Program-made: the position numbers and the translations under genes
Source of the DNA: Tyzzerella sp.
GTDB lineage: Bacteria; Bacillota; Clostridia; Lachnospirales; Lachnospiraceae
Direction of reading: 5' to 3'
Length of the DNA: 55,878 nucleotides
Assembly (NCBI GenBank): GCA_017416155.1
Contig: JAFQDE010000020.1
Coordinates: 1-55,878 of the forward strand
Notes under the pieces: model-generated
Databases searched by the model: none
Seen by the model: the letters and a program-made list of their open reading frames with translations, nothing else
What the model was told of the DNA's origin: nothing
In this document: positions 24,584 through 33,489 of the stretch, one piece after another
Numbering within the stretch: the stretch's first letter is position 1
Layout: every line of letters starts with the position of its first letter

Positions 24584-26320
24584 ATGGCATTTGATGGAAT
24601 TACCATTGCAAATATTGTAAAAGAACTAAAGGAAAATCTACTAGATGGACGTATCAACAAAATCGCGCAGCCGGAAGCAGATGAACTTCTCCTTACTATC
24701 AAAACACCGACCGGGCAAAAGCGTCTCTATATATCAGCCAGTGCATCTTTGCCGCTCATCTATCTGACAGAGACGAACAAACCAAGTCCGATGACGGCGC
24801 CGAACTTCTGTATGCTTCTTCGTAAGCACATTAATAATGGTCGTATTACAGATATTACGCAGCCAAAGTTAGAGCGAATCATTCGTTTTGAAATTGAGCA
24901 TCTCGACGAACTCGGTGACTTGTGCAAGAAATATCTCATTGTAGAAATCATGGGCAAGCACTCAAACATTATCTTCTGCAATGACAATGATAGAATTATT
25001 GACAGCATCAAACATGTCTCTGCACAGATGAGTTCTGTGCGTGAAGTGTTACCCGGACGTGATTACTTTATACCGGATACAATGGATAAATTAAATCCTC
25101 TGAATGTAACATTTACTGACTTTACTGAGACACTCGCTGCTAAACCAACCGGACTTGCAAAAGCAATCTATACATCTTTCACAGGAATAAGTCCTGTTGT
25201 TGCTGAAGAAATCTGCCACATCGCCGGAGCAGATTCGGACACTACACCGAAAGAACTCTCAGAAGATGTAGTGATACATCTCTATAAACAATTTGTTCTG
25301 TTTTTTGAACGTGTAAACAAAGGAGTGTTCACTCCGCAGATCTACTATTACAACGGAGAGCCAAAAGAATTCTCTTCATTGCCACTCTCACATTTTGGCA
25401 ATTACACCGAAAATCCTTACGAAAGCATGTCTCTTCTGTTAGAGAACTATTATGCAACGAAAAACACTGTGACACGTATTCGTCAGAAATCAGTTGACCT
25501 TCGCAAGATTGTTCAGACTGCGTTAGAGCGTAACCGAAAGAAATATGACCTGCAGTTCAAACAGCTTCGCGATACGGAAAGCCGAGACATATACCGCATC
25601 TACGGTGAGTTAATTAATACTTATGGATATGGACTTGAACCAAATGCAAAGCATTTGGAATGTCTCAACTATTATACGAACGAAAACATTATGATTCCTT
25701 TGGATAGTACCATGACGCCTCAGGAAAATGCTCAGAAATATTTTGACAAATACAACAAACAAAAACGTACCTTTGAGGCATTAACGGGCCTTATTCAGGA
25801 AACACAGGATGAAATTGAGTATCTGGAATCGGTAAGTAACTCGTTAGATATTGCTATGAGCGAGGATGATCTTACCCAGATAAAAGAAGAATTGATTCAA
25901 GCCGGCTATGTGAGACGTAAATTTACAAAACAAAAGGTGAAAATCACAAGCAAGCCACTTCACTATCTTTCAAGCGATGGCTACCATATGTATGTTGGGA
26001 AAAATAATATCCAAAACGAAGAACTCACCTTCCACTTTGCAAACGGTAATGACTGGTGGTTCCATGCGAAAGGCTGCCCGGGTTCTCATGTGATTGTAAA
26101 AACAGAAGGAAATGAACTTCCTGACAGAACTTTTGAGGAAGCCGGAAGATTAGCTGCATATTATTCTAAGAACCGTGAAAATGAAAAGGTTGAGATTGAT
26201 TATATTGAGAAAAAACATGTCAAAAAACCGAACGGCGGAAAACCCGGATTTGTAGTGTACTACACCAACTTTTCTCTGATGATTGATTCAGATATCTCAA
26301 AGATAAAGCAAATAAACTGA
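24584..26320 (+). CDS. rqcH: RqcH/NFACT-family ribosome quality control protein
   Basis: A 578-residue NFACT protein, the bacterial Rqc2/NEMF homologue that binds stalled 50S subunits and adds C-terminal alanine tails to the incomplete peptide. The older label is fibronectin-binding protein. NFACT-N begins MAFDGITIANIVKEL. The acidic-Arg pair needed for tailing in B. subtilis (Asp97-Arg98) appears as Glu97-Arg98 in PKLERIIRF. Then come a helical region (about 290-440) and NFACT-R with NDWWFHAKGCPGSHVI (about 485-500). The length is normal. It is one of few plus-strand genes, divergent from yicC with its own promoter, and ends at a bidirectional terminator. Confidence 0.92.
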   Translation: MAFDGITIANIVKELKENLLDGRINKIAQPEADELLLTIKTPTGQKRLYISASASLPLIYLTETNKPSPMTAPNFCMLLRKHINNGRITDITQPKLERIIRFEIEHLDELGDLCKKYLIVEIMGKHSNIIFCNDNDRIIDSIKHVSAQMSSVREVLPGRDYFIPDTMDKLNPLNVTFTDFTETLAAKPTGLAKAIYTSFTGISPVVAEEICHIAGADSDTTPKELSEDVVIHLYKQFVLFFERVNKGVFTPQIYYYNGEPKEFSSLPLSHFGNYTENPYESMSLLLENYYATKNTVTRIRQKSVDLRKIVQTALERNRKKYDLQFKQLRDTESRDIYRIYGELINTYGYGLEPNAKHLECLNYYTNENIMIPLDSTMTPQENAQKYFDKYNKQKRTFEALTGLIQETQDEIEYLESVSNSLDIAMSEDDLTQIKEELIQAGYVRRKFTKQKVKITSKPLHYLSSDGYHMYVGKNNIQNEELTFHFANGNDWWFHAKGCPGSHVIVKTEGNELPDRTFEEAGRLAAYYSKNRENEKVEIDYIEKKHVKKPNGGKPGFVVYYTNFSLMIDSDISKIKQIN

Positions 26321-26327
26321 AAATAAA

Positions 26328-26350
26328 GGAATAGGCTCCGAACCTATTCC
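26328..26350. terminator. Bidirectional terminator between rqcH and the ASKHA gene
   Basis: GGAATAGG (26328-26335) pairs with CCTATTCC (26343-26350) around CTCCGAA. The flanks are A-rich on the left and T-rich on the right. The right arm overlaps the last codons of the convergent minus-strand gene. Confidence 0.7.
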
Positions 26351-27756
26351 TCTATTTCAAACATCATATTTTCAACAAATAAATCTGTAAAAATTGGATT
26401 TGAAGACAAATCTATATATTTCGCATCTTCAAGATACCCCGAAAGTTCATTCTGCTCACATGCATACTTCACTGTTCCTAAGAAGCTACTGTTATTGATT
26501 GCAATACATTTATCTGCAACCTCTCTTGGCAACAATCCTGTCTTCTTTGCATTCTCTAAATTAATCTTTGCCGAAAACCCACCTGATATATATACATTTT
26601 CTATATCCTCAAAGGATAAATTCCTGATTTTCATGAGTGTTTGGATTGCAGAACAAACCGCTGATTTTGCAAGCTGATATTCACGCACATCATTTTGGCT
26701 TAAAGAGATCTCTTCTGTAATTGAAAAAATCTCATCCTCCATATAACCTGTTTCATCAATGATTTCATTTTGAACAAGCTCAGCAACGATATCAATGATA
26801 CCTGTTCCGCATATTCCCTTTGCAGGTGCATCTCCCACGGTGTGATACTCCTCCGGAAAAGCATAAGAACAGATTGCACCATTTGTTGCACTCATTCCAC
26901 ACGAAATCCCTGCTCCTTCAAAACAAGGACCCGCAGCTGCAGCAGTACATAAAATATCATGTTTCGAAAACAGAACTGTCTCAGCGTTCGTTCCCAAATC
27001 TATGAGAAGACTGTAAGTATCTTCCTTAGGCATCTCCACGTAATTCAGTCCTGCAACCAGGTCTGCACCCACAAAAGTTGCAATAGACGGTAGCGTAACA
27101 ACTTCATTCACACAGCGGATACCAATTTCATCTGCGTTTACACACCTGCTCTCTAAAAAAACAGGAGTATATGGTGCCATGCCCATTGATGTACAATCTA
27201 CACCAAGAAACAAATGAAGCATAGTAGTATTTCCTGCAACGTACAATTGCTCTACTTGATAATCCGCTTGCAAATCAGAAATCATCTGATTAACACAAGT
27301 GATTATCGTGGAATGGAGATCTTGCACCCCATTTTTTTGACAATAATCAATACGCGACATTACGTCCGCGCCAAAAGCTCTCTGCGGATTCGTAGCTGTA
27401 ATTGTTCTGATAATCTGATGTGTATCCAAAGACACAAGACCCAGAGCCAACGTTGTAGTACCAATATCAAGCACCAAACACATATGGTCTGTCAAACTAC
27501 CATTCTCTTTGGCTCCTGTCTCGGAGATAATGTGTTCTACATTTATCGTCTCCACCGTAATATCGCTATGCACAACATAGCGGCAAGACAATTCCACTTT
27601 ACCATTTACAATTACTTTACACTTCTTACATGTTCCTCTTCCACCACAAGGATGTTCCACCTTCTTTTCCGATTTCATCAAAAATTCCGATAGAACTGTC
27701 CCGTCACTGACATGAAATGTCTCTCCATTAATGATTATCTGATGCATATAATTCAT
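26344..27756 (-). CDS. RACo-like ASKHA ATPase with N-terminal 2Fe-2S domain (DUF4445)
   Basis: A 470-residue soluble protein. The N-terminal ferredoxin domain (about 1-75) has the plant-type cysteine pattern HPCGGRGTCKKCK plus a later Cys in LSCRYV. The rest is an ASKHA-fold ATPase: LVLDIGTTTLALGLV phosphate-1 motif (about 92-106), LLIDLGTNAETVLF, and KGICGTGIIDIVAELV. This is the family of reductive activators of corrinoid proteins (RACo, RamA), which use ATP to drive an uphill one-electron reduction. No corrinoid protein or methyltransferase is nearby, so the target is unknown. It is shorter than RACo because the linker domain is reduced. Either ATG 27756 or 27747 could be the start; ribosome spacing does not decide. 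Confidence 0.85.
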   Translation of the reverse strand: MNYMHQIIINGETFHVSDGTVLSEFLMKSEKKVEHPCGGRGTCKKCKVIVNGKVELSCRYVVHSDITVETINVEHIISETGAKENGSLTDHMCLVLDIGTTTLALGLVSLDTHQIIRTITATNPQRAFGADVMSRIDYCQKNGVQDLHSTIITCVNQMISDLQADYQVEQLYVAGNTTMLHLFLGVDCTSMGMAPYTPVFLESRCVNADEIGIRCVNEVVTLPSIATFVGADLVAGLNYVEMPKEDTYSLLIDLGTNAETVLFSKHDILCTAAAAGPCFEGAGISCGMSATNGAICSYAFPEEYHTVGDAPAKGICGTGIIDIVAELVQNEIIDETGYMEDEIFSITEEISLSQNDVREYQLAKSAVCSAIQTLMKIRNLSFEDIENVYISGGFSAKINLENAKKTGLLPREVADKCIAINNSSFLGTVKYACEQNELSGYLEDAKYIDLSSNPIFTDLFVENMMFEIEE

Positions 27757-27799
27757 TTACCTTTTTAAAACATTTCCCTATTATAAGAAGAAATCTTTA

Positions 27800-28177
27800 T
27801 TATGAAACCACTTCAATCCCTGCAACGCGAACATTGACATCTGCAACTTTAAGTCCTGTCATGTTCTCAATTGCAACCTTCACTTTTTCCTGTACCTTTA
27901 CAGAAACGTCTTTTACATTATATCCATACTTGAGATTCAGTGCTGCTTCTACTGTTACAACATCTTCCAGTACGTCTACTGATACGCCTTTAGAAAGTGA
28001 CTTTATACCAATCTTACTGATAAGCTCTCTTGTTGCATTTCCCGCCATAGAAGCAACTCCTTCTACTTCCATCGCCGCAAGTCCTGTAATTACTGCAATC
28101 ACCTCGTCAGCAATGACGATCTCACCACGGTTATTTTCCAACTGAATTGTATATTCATTACTGATTTCTTTTCCCAT
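27800..28177 (-). CDS. Asp23/Gls24 family envelope stress protein
   Basis: A 125-residue protein starting MGKEISNEYTIQLENNRGE at ATG 28177, which has AGGAGG nine bases upstream. The longer frame from 28300 would run into the prfC stop region and lacks a ribosome site. The Asp23 domain covers nearly all of it: EIVIADEVIAVITGLAAMEV and VSVDVLEDVVTVEAALNLKYG, ending VADVNVRVAGIEVV. The family is linked to cell-envelope homeostasis and alkaline stress in Firmicutes. It follows prfC on the same strand with an 85-base gap. Confidence 0.9.
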   Translation of the reverse strand: MGKEISNEYTIQLENNRGEIVIADEVIAVITGLAAMEVEGVASMAGNATRELISKIGIKSLSKGVSVDVLEDVVTVEAALNLKYGYNVKDVSVKVQEKVKVAIENMTGLKVADVNVRVAGIEVVS

Positions 28178-28262
28178 ACTCCAAAACCTCCTAGTTTGGT
28201 TAGCTACTTTCTTGATTATAACAAATTTATGAGCGTTTGCAAATAAAAACTTTTCAATATAT

Positions 28263-29855
28263 TTAAGAGCGACCAAACTCGGATAAAAGCAATCCTTCAT
28301 TTCGTTCCAAAGTCATTCGTACGCTCCAACTGTTAACAAATAATAACAGTGGTCTGCCCTTTAAGTCCTTAATCTTCTTCATATCTGAAGTTCCGACTAA
28401 TTTATCCAAATTAATCTCTTCGTTTTCAATCCAGCGAATATGCTCATATGGCAAGTTCTCAAGCTTAATCTCAACGTTGTACTCGTTTTCCAGACGATAC
28501 TTGAGCACGTCAAACTGGAGCACACCTACCACACCTACTATGATTTCCTCCATACCGGTATTGTATTCCTGGAAAATCTGAATCGCACCTTCCTGCGCAA
28601 TCTGATTGATACCTTTTATAAACTGTTTACGTTTCATCGTATCTACCTGTCGTACTCTCGCAAAATGCTCAGGTGCAAAGGTCGGAATACCCTCGTATGC
28701 AAATTTATTGGCTGAAGTTGTCAGTGTGTCTCCGATAGAGAAAATGCCCGGGTCAAAGATTCCAATAACATCACCTGCATATGCTTTATCAATCATCTTA
28801 CGCTCACTTGCCATCATCTGCTGTGGCTGAGAGAGACGAACTTTCTTACCACCTTGTATGTGGAACACATCCATACCTGCCTCAAATTCTCCGGAGCAGA
28901 TACGCATGAATGCAATTCGGTCACGATGAGCCTTATTCATATTTGCCTGAATCTTAAATACAAATGCCGAAAAATCCTTTTCTTCCATCGGGTCAATACT
29001 CCCCTGATCTGACATTCTCGGGAGCGGTGAGCTTGTCATTGCGAGGAAGTGTTGCAAAAATGTCTCTACCCCGAAGTTCGTAAGTGCTGAGCCAAAAAAT
29101 ACCGGCGAAAGTTCACCTTTGCTTACCATATCTAAATCAAACTCTGCACTTGCTCCATCCAAAAGTTCTATCTCATCTAAAAGTTGTGCTTTTTGATCTT
29201 CTGTAATCAGGTTATCCACTTCAGGTGCTGCAAGTGCTATCTTTCTCACATCACCCATCTTTGTGCCCTTCTGTGTGTCCGAAAAGAGTTCAATCTCCTG
29301 ATGCTCTCGATCAAATACACCGCGAAATTCTTTTCCGCACCCAATCGGCCAGTTGATTGGACAGGTTGCAATGCCAAGTTCTTTTTCGATGTCATCCAAA
29401 AGTTCAAATGTATCGCGAGCTTCGCGGTCCATCTTATTAATAAATGTAAATATCGGAATGTGGCGCATCACACATACTTTAAAAAGTTTTCTCGTCTGCG
29501 CCTCAACACCCTTGGATGCATCGATTACCATTACCGCTGAGTCAGCAGCCATTAGTGTACGATATGTATCCTCTGAGAAGTCCTGATGTCCCGGTGTGTC
29601 CAATATATTAATGCAATACCCATCATAGTTAAACTGAAGAACAGAAGAAGTAACAGAGATACCTCTCTCCTTCTCAATCTCCATCCAGTCAGAGACAGCA
29701 TGCTTTGCAGTTGCTTTTCCTTTTACAGAACCTGCTTGATTGATTGCGCCACCATAAAGCAGAAACTTCTCTGTCAACGTTGTTTTACCTGCATCGGGAT
29801 GGGAAATAATTGCAAATGTTCTTCTTTTCTTTATCTCATTCGTAATCTGTGACAT
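28263..29855 (-). CDS. prfC: Peptide chain release factor 3
   Basis: A 530-residue translational GTPase that recycles release factors 1 and 2 from the ribosome after termination. GTPase motifs are G1 SHPDAGKTTLTE (about 18-29), G2 in the ERGISVTSSVLQF segment, G3 DTPGHQDF (about 86-93) and G4 NKMD (about 140-143). Domain 2 begins with FSAFVFKIQANMNKAHRDR, and the C-terminal RF3_C domain ends at residue 530. The length is standard. An AGGAG ribosome site precedes the ATG. It sits upstream of the asp23-like gene and downstream of sporulation genes with no shared function apparent. Confidence 0.95.
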   Translation of the reverse strand: MSQITNEIKKRRTFAIISHPDAGKTTLTEKFLLYGGAINQAGSVKGKATAKHAVSDWMEIEKERGISVTSSVLQFNYDGYCINILDTPGHQDFSEDTYRTLMAADSAVMVIDASKGVEAQTRKLFKVCVMRHIPIFTFINKMDREARDTFELLDDIEKELGIATCPINWPIGCGKEFRGVFDREHQEIELFSDTQKGTKMGDVRKIALAAPEVDNLITEDQKAQLLDEIELLDGASAEFDLDMVSKGELSPVFFGSALTNFGVETFLQHFLAMTSSPLPRMSDQGSIDPMEEKDFSAFVFKIQANMNKAHRDRIAFMRICSGEFEAGMDVFHIQGGKKVRLSQPQQMMASERKMIDKAYAGDVIGIFDPGIFSIGDTLTTSANKFAYEGIPTFAPEHFARVRQVDTMKRKQFIKGINQIAQEGAIQIFQEYNTGMEEIIVGVVGVLQFDVLKYRLENEYNVEIKLENLPYEHIRWIENEEINLDKLVGTSDMKKIKDLKGRPLLLFVNSWSVRMTLERNEGLLLSEFGRS

Positions 29856-29932
29856 ATTTATCTCCTAATTTTATACAATTCTTTGCATACTAAGTTAGTT
29901 TATCACATCTAGTATTTCTCTGCAAACAGATT

Positions 29933-30514
29933 TTAATGCATCGGAGTAATTACAATATTTTTTGCTTCCACACCTGTTTTTCTCGTCACAATATCCTCAA
30001 TTTGTGCGCGATGTGCATCTGTAAGTTCCGAAGCATTTACAACCACATCCACACCTGTTTCTGTAATGGTAACTACTGATTGCGAGAATCCCTTTGATAG
30101 CAGCATGGTTTCAACGCTCGTCTCAAGTTCTGCTGTTTTCGTCATCTCTATCATCTCAGCTACCGCTTCACTTTTTTGTTCTTCAGAAAGATTTTTGTTG
30201 TCGATAATTCCCTGTAACACTTCTTTATTCTCCGCACGCACTTGTTCACGTGCAACCTTCGCTTCAGCCACAACTTTGCTACCACTTGTAAGCACTGCTT
30301 CACCCGGCGTTTCATTCACTTCACTGTCAAGGCTGTCAATATCGGCAGTGTCTTCCAAACTAATGTCAAGAAGTTCTTGATTTACAAGCTCATTGTCCAC
30401 CTTTTTACTGCTATCCCCAAACAGTTTTCCCGAATAGTTGAGATACCCCGCAACAGCAATCATAACTGCCAGTGCCGATATCATAATCTGATTTTTTTTT
30501 AATATACGTTTCAA
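29933..30514 (-). CDS. spoIIIAH: Stage III sporulation protein AH
   Basis: A 193-residue bitopic protein made in the mother cell. A short cytoplasmic N-terminus and one helix (about 9-27) are followed by an acidic linker and a C-terminal ring-building (YscJ/FliF-like) domain, with GFSQSVVTITETGVDVVV and IEDIVTRKTGVEAKNIVITPM. It interacts with forespore SpoIIQ and forms the channel across the intermembrane space during engulfment. It is the last gene of the complete spoIIIA operon, 11 bases after spoIIIAG. Confidence 0.93.
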   Translation of the reverse strand: MKRILKKNQIMISALAVMIAVAGYLNYSGKLFGDSSKKVDNELVNQELLDISLEDTADIDSLDSEVNETPGEAVLTSGSKVVAEAKVAREQVRAENKEVLQGIIDNKNLSEEQKSEAVAEMIEMTKTAELETSVETMLLSKGFSQSVVTITETGVDVVVNASELTDAHRAQIEDIVTRKTGVEAKNIVITPMH

Positions 30515-30525
30515 AACACGCCCTC

Positions 30526-30906
30526 CTATTGATTTTGATTTTTCTCTATCACCTTAATCTTATGCGAGTCTACATCAAATAATGCCCGCACAACCTCTGT
30601 AATATTTCGGACAATAACCGCATCTCCTCCACCATCTGCTATGATTACAATACCTTCCACCTGTTTGTCTTCCCGGTAGGTAATCATAGTATGTACTTCT
30701 CCCACCCCGTGCATTTGCTGAAGCAGGTTTTCTAAACGTTTCTCCATATCTGTCTCATTTTGATTGCTTTCACTATAAATATCCAATGTTCCTGTTTTTG
30801 ATTCAGTCTTTGTCGGAATTGCAATTACAACAAGCAGTACACCTACCAGAAGAAGAATCATCCAAGTGTTTTTCTTTGGTAATGACTTTAGCAAACTAAT
30901 CCCCAA
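30526..30906 (-). CDS. spoIIIAG: Stage III sporulation protein AG
   Basis: A ring-forming component of the SpoIIIA-SpoIIQ channel. I choose the TTG at 30906 as start (126 residues): AGGAGG lies six bases upstream, whereas the longer ATG frame from 30951 would overlap spoIIIAF by more than 50 bases and has no ribosome site. After a short N-terminus there is one membrane helix (NTWMILLLVGVLLVVIAI), then a ring-building motif domain with LENLLQQMHGVGEVHTMITY and VVRALFDVDSHKIKVI. It is shorter than the B. subtilis protein, mostly in the linker. It overlaps spoIIIAF by 11 bases. Confidence 0.88.
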   Translation of the reverse strand: MGISLLKSLPKKNTWMILLLVGVLLVVIAIPTKTESKTGTLDIYSESNQNETDMEKRLENLLQQMHGVGEVHTMITYREDKQVEGIVIIADGGGDAVIVRNITEVVRALFDVDSHKIKVIEKNQNQ

Positions 30907-31171
30907 TGACACCCTCCTCTCCAATGATACTCTCCATATATCCGGCTGCATTCTCTATTTCCTGCATTGCATTCTGATATTCATCATTATGAAAATCTGT
31001 CATACCAAAAATTTTCAGTATTGGACCGCAAAGCATCAATATCAGAATCATTCCTGCAAAAAAACGAATGTATTTCTGATAACTGTTCTTTGGTATCATC
31101 TGCATCACTGCAACCAGGATCACAAGATAAAATGCAATATTTTCCATCCAGTCATAAATAAATGTAATCAT
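30896..31171 (-). CDS. spoIIIAF: Stage III sporulation protein AF (short form)
   Basis: A 91-residue protein with two membrane helices (about 10-28 and 34-53) separated by NSYQKYIRFF, the conserved SpoIIIAF N-terminal arrangement. The remaining 35 residues are acidic. B. subtilis SpoIIIAF has a much longer soluble C-terminal domain, which is missing here. The stop codon overlaps the spoIIIAG start and the ribosome site for spoIIIAG lies inside this gene, so the short form looks settled rather than a recent frameshift. It belongs to the membrane platform of the channel complex. Confidence 0.86.
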   Translation of the reverse strand: MITFIYDWMENIAFYLVILVAVMQMIPKNSYQKYIRFFAGMILILMLCGPILKIFGMTDFHNDEYQNAMQEIENAAGYMESIIGEEGVIGD

Positions 31172-31174
31172 GTC

Positions 31175-32386
31175 TTACCCTCCGGTTGTCGTCGCAACCA
31201 CTGCAATCGTAAGTAAAAACAACATTCCCGTTGTAAATACAATTCGAAGCAACATCTTTGATCCATCCGCTATACTGCTCACGCAGTCCACCATTCGTTT
31301 ATCAGATATAGGCTGGATGAGTGCCGCAATTACCTGATATAGAAGTGCTGTTACTGCCATCTGGATGAGCGGTGCCAAACAAATAACAAAACAAACAATC
31401 ATACCCACCACGCCGATTCCATTTCGTATAAGGACTGCTGTTCCTAGCACAACCTCCGCTGCACCGCTAATTGCATCACCGATAATCGGAATTGCACCAC
31501 TCCCCTTAGTGATAAGACTTCGTTTCACTGCATCTATTGCCGGTGACAACAAACCTTGAATGATATTAAGCCCCATAACTCCGGCAAGTAATGTCTTTAG
31601 CGTCCAAGAAACAATTGTTTCAATTAACTCTGCAAATTTTGTCAAATGAACTTCCGGTGAAAGTTCGCTCAGGATACGTATCATTACATAAATCTGCGTA
31701 ACCGGTATTAGAAAATTCAGAATCAACATTTCCACAAAGAAAATGAGCATTAACACTAATTGATAAAACATGACGGATGTACTGCTTCCCGTTGCAAGTG
31801 CTACCGCAAAAAAGTAGACAGGCCCCAATAACTTCATGAACTCCAGCAGTCGTTCCAGATTCATAGCCGCTGCATCTACTAAGATACGAAAGTTGCTTAA
31901 GGCTATCGTGATGAGAAACATATAAAGCATTGAGAAACTAATCTCCGCCACCTGCGTAGACTTAAACACACTCGAAAAGTTTGTAAATATAGCTGCCACA
32001 ATCACAAGTATTAAAATATGTATCATACCCGAGCGACTATTCTTAAGTTCATAAGTAAACTGGTCCACAATCAACTGTTTGATTAATTTAAACGAGAACT
32101 CCAAATCTCCGGTTATTAGATCGCTAAGCACTTCCCGGATATTTAGCTTTTCATTCGGAAATATTTCGTCAAGCATGCCGTCTATTTCTGAGAAGTCAAA
32201 TTTATCCATCAGCGAATCCTGTATTTCTTCCTGCGAGATTGTCTCTTCTGCTTCGCCTGTTTCTGAAGCATGCTTTTCGCTTTGTGTTTCTTGTTTGATG
32301 GGCGTTGATTCTTGAATGTGTGAAGCCTGTACAGTCATCGGAAACATGATACAGATAATTAGTATTAGTACTTTCCATCTTCTCAT
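31175..32386 (-). CDS. spoIIIAE: Stage III sporulation protein AE
   Basis: A 403-residue polytopic membrane protein with a predicted signal peptide (1-21, cleavage near VQAS), an extracytoplasmic acidic segment (about 22-115) and seven or eight helices. Typical blocks are FSFKLIKQLIVDQF, GLLSPAIDAVKRSLITKGSGA and ISGAAEVVLGTAVLIRNGIG. It is part of the mother-cell membrane export platform with AB, AC and AD. Its ATG overlaps the spoIIIAD stop (ATGA), and spoIIIAF follows 3 bases later. Confidence 0.94.
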   Translation of the reverse strand: MRRWKVLILIICIMFPMTVQASHIQESTPIKQETQSEKHASETGEAEETISQEEIQDSLMDKFDFSEIDGMLDEIFPNEKLNIREVLSDLITGDLEFSFKLIKQLIVDQFTYELKNSRSGMIHILILVIVAAIFTNFSSVFKSTQVAEISFSMLYMFLITIALSNFRILVDAAAMNLERLLEFMKLLGPVYFFAVALATGSSTSVMFYQLVLMLIFFVEMLILNFLIPVTQIYVMIRILSELSPEVHLTKFAELIETIVSWTLKTLLAGVMGLNIIQGLLSPAIDAVKRSLITKGSGAIPIIGDAISGAAEVVLGTAVLIRNGIGVVGMIVCFVICLAPLIQMAVTALLYQVIAALIQPISDKRMVDCVSSIADGSKMLLRIVFTTGMLFLLTIAVVATTTGG

Positions 32387-32769
32387 TGCAAAAACTCCTG
32401 TATCGTCCGAAGAAGTGCAAGTAAAATCGGTAAACTAAGTACCAGTATCGTCAATTTACCAAACATCTCAATCTGCGTCGCAATCGCTGAATAGCCGGCA
32501 TCTTTACAAAGCCCTGCGGAAAACTCTGCAATATATGTAATTCCTAACATTTTAATTAAGGTCCAAATATAGGAACTGTCTATCTGAATAAAGTTACTGA
32601 TGTCCTTCACCGTTGCAACCAAGACTTCAAGGCTGTCCAATATTCCAAAGAAAATCAGAAGGCTAATACCTATACTGAGATATACTGCCACTTCTGATTT
32701 TTCTTGTTTTAGTTGTGCTGCCAACAAGATTCCTGCAACTCCTAAAATTCCAACTCGAATGATATTCAT
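32383..32769 (-). CDS. spoIIIAD: Stage III sporulation protein AD
   Basis: A 128-residue membrane protein with about four helices, resembling flagellar and type III export components. Conserved segments include GVAGILLAAQLKQEKSEVA, SSYIWTLIKMLGITYIAEFSAGLCKDAGY, and ATQIEMFGKLTILVLSLPILLALL near the C-terminus. It acts in the mother-cell outer forespore membrane channel. It overlaps spoIIIAE by 4 bases and follows spoIIIAC by 11. Confidence 0.93.
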   Translation of the reverse strand: MNIIRVGILGVAGILLAAQLKQEKSEVAVYLSIGISLLIFFGILDSLEVLVATVKDISNFIQIDSSYIWTLIKMLGITYIAEFSAGLCKDAGYSAIATQIEMFGKLTILVLSLPILLALLRTIQEFLQ

Positions 32770-32780
32770 AGTACAAACCT

Positions 32781-32975
32781 CTAGAATTCAAATAACCTTT
32801 GAATCTGTTCAAACAACTCCACAACGTAAGGAAGCACCCAAAACAGAACTAATAGAAGTCCTGCAAAACTTGTTAAAAACGCCTGTTCCTCTCTCCCACT
32901 ATGCTTTAACACCTGGCTCAGGACAGACACCAATATTCCCACTGCAGCAATTTTAAAAATCAGACTGACACCCAT
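32781..32975 (-). CDS. spoIIIAC: Stage III sporulation protein AC
   Basis: A 64-residue protein with two membrane helices (about 5-23 and 31-52). It begins MGVSLIFKIAAVGILVSV and contains LKHSGREEQAFLTSFAGL between and into the second helix, as in other SpoIIIAC proteins. With SpoIIIAD it resembles parts of type III secretion export gates. It lies between spoIIIAB (12 bases) and spoIIIAD (11 bases). Confidence 0.93.
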   Translation of the reverse strand: MGVSLIFKIAAVGILVSVLSQVLKHSGREEQAFLTSFAGLLLVLFWVLPYVVELFEQIQRLFEF

Positions 32976-32987
32976 GTTTTCCTCCTG

Positions 32988-33488
32988 TTACAGCAAAAGA
33001 ATAACAAGGAAGATTCCTCCCATAATTCCCATGCTCTGACATAATTTTCGTTTTGACCGATAGACCTCTCTTGTGTTTTTTATCCGATATTCCAACTGTT
33101 CGATGAACAAATCCAGACTTTCTATGTACTCCATGTTCTTTCCTACGTTTTTTAGTTCTTCTAACTCGTCCGCTTTTAAGTTTGTTTCAATTAAATCCTC
33201 TGTGATGGACAAGCACCAGATTTCCCAAAAGGAACCTCTTGTTTTGTTCTTTAACCTCTGACTCAGGTGCGACATCCACTCCTGATAAGTCGTGCTTGTC
33301 TTTGTGCTGATTTTAGAAAATACTTCTGCAAAAGGTGCATGAGTGTATTGTAGTTCGCTTCGTAATAGAGAAAAAAGTTTTTTTAGTTCTTCTAATGTAT
33401 TCAAATGACTCTGCAACTCCTTGCTTTTTGAAAAACCAATTCCGGTTGTTGCAGAAATAATGAAAATACTTCCTATGAGTTTTAACAT
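32988..33488 (-). CDS. spoIIIAB: Stage III sporulation protein AB
   Basis: A 166-residue protein with an N-terminal helix (about 3-20), a long helical cytoplasmic or intermembrane domain, and a C-terminal helix (about 148-166). Conserved segments are SKSKELQSHLNTLEELKKLF, LLRSELQYTHAPFAEVF and YRSKRKLCQSMGIMGGIFLVI. Its fold relates to type II/IV secretion GspF-like proteins and it partners the ATPase SpoIIIAA. It begins one base after the spoIIIAA stop. Confidence 0.93.
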   Translation of the reverse strand: MLKLIGSIFIISATTGIGFSKSKELQSHLNTLEELKKLFSLLRSELQYTHAPFAEVFSKISTKTSTTYQEWMSHLSQRLKNKTRGSFWEIWCLSITEDLIETNLKADELEELKNVGKNMEYIESLDLFIEQLEYRIKNTREVYRSKRKLCQSMGIMGGIFLVILLL

Positions 33489-33489
33489 A

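Noticed and set aside
30907-30951. ATG start for SpoIIIAG at 30951
   Set aside because: It would overlap spoIIIAF by 56 bases without a ribosome site, while TTG 30906 has AGGAGG at ideal spacing.
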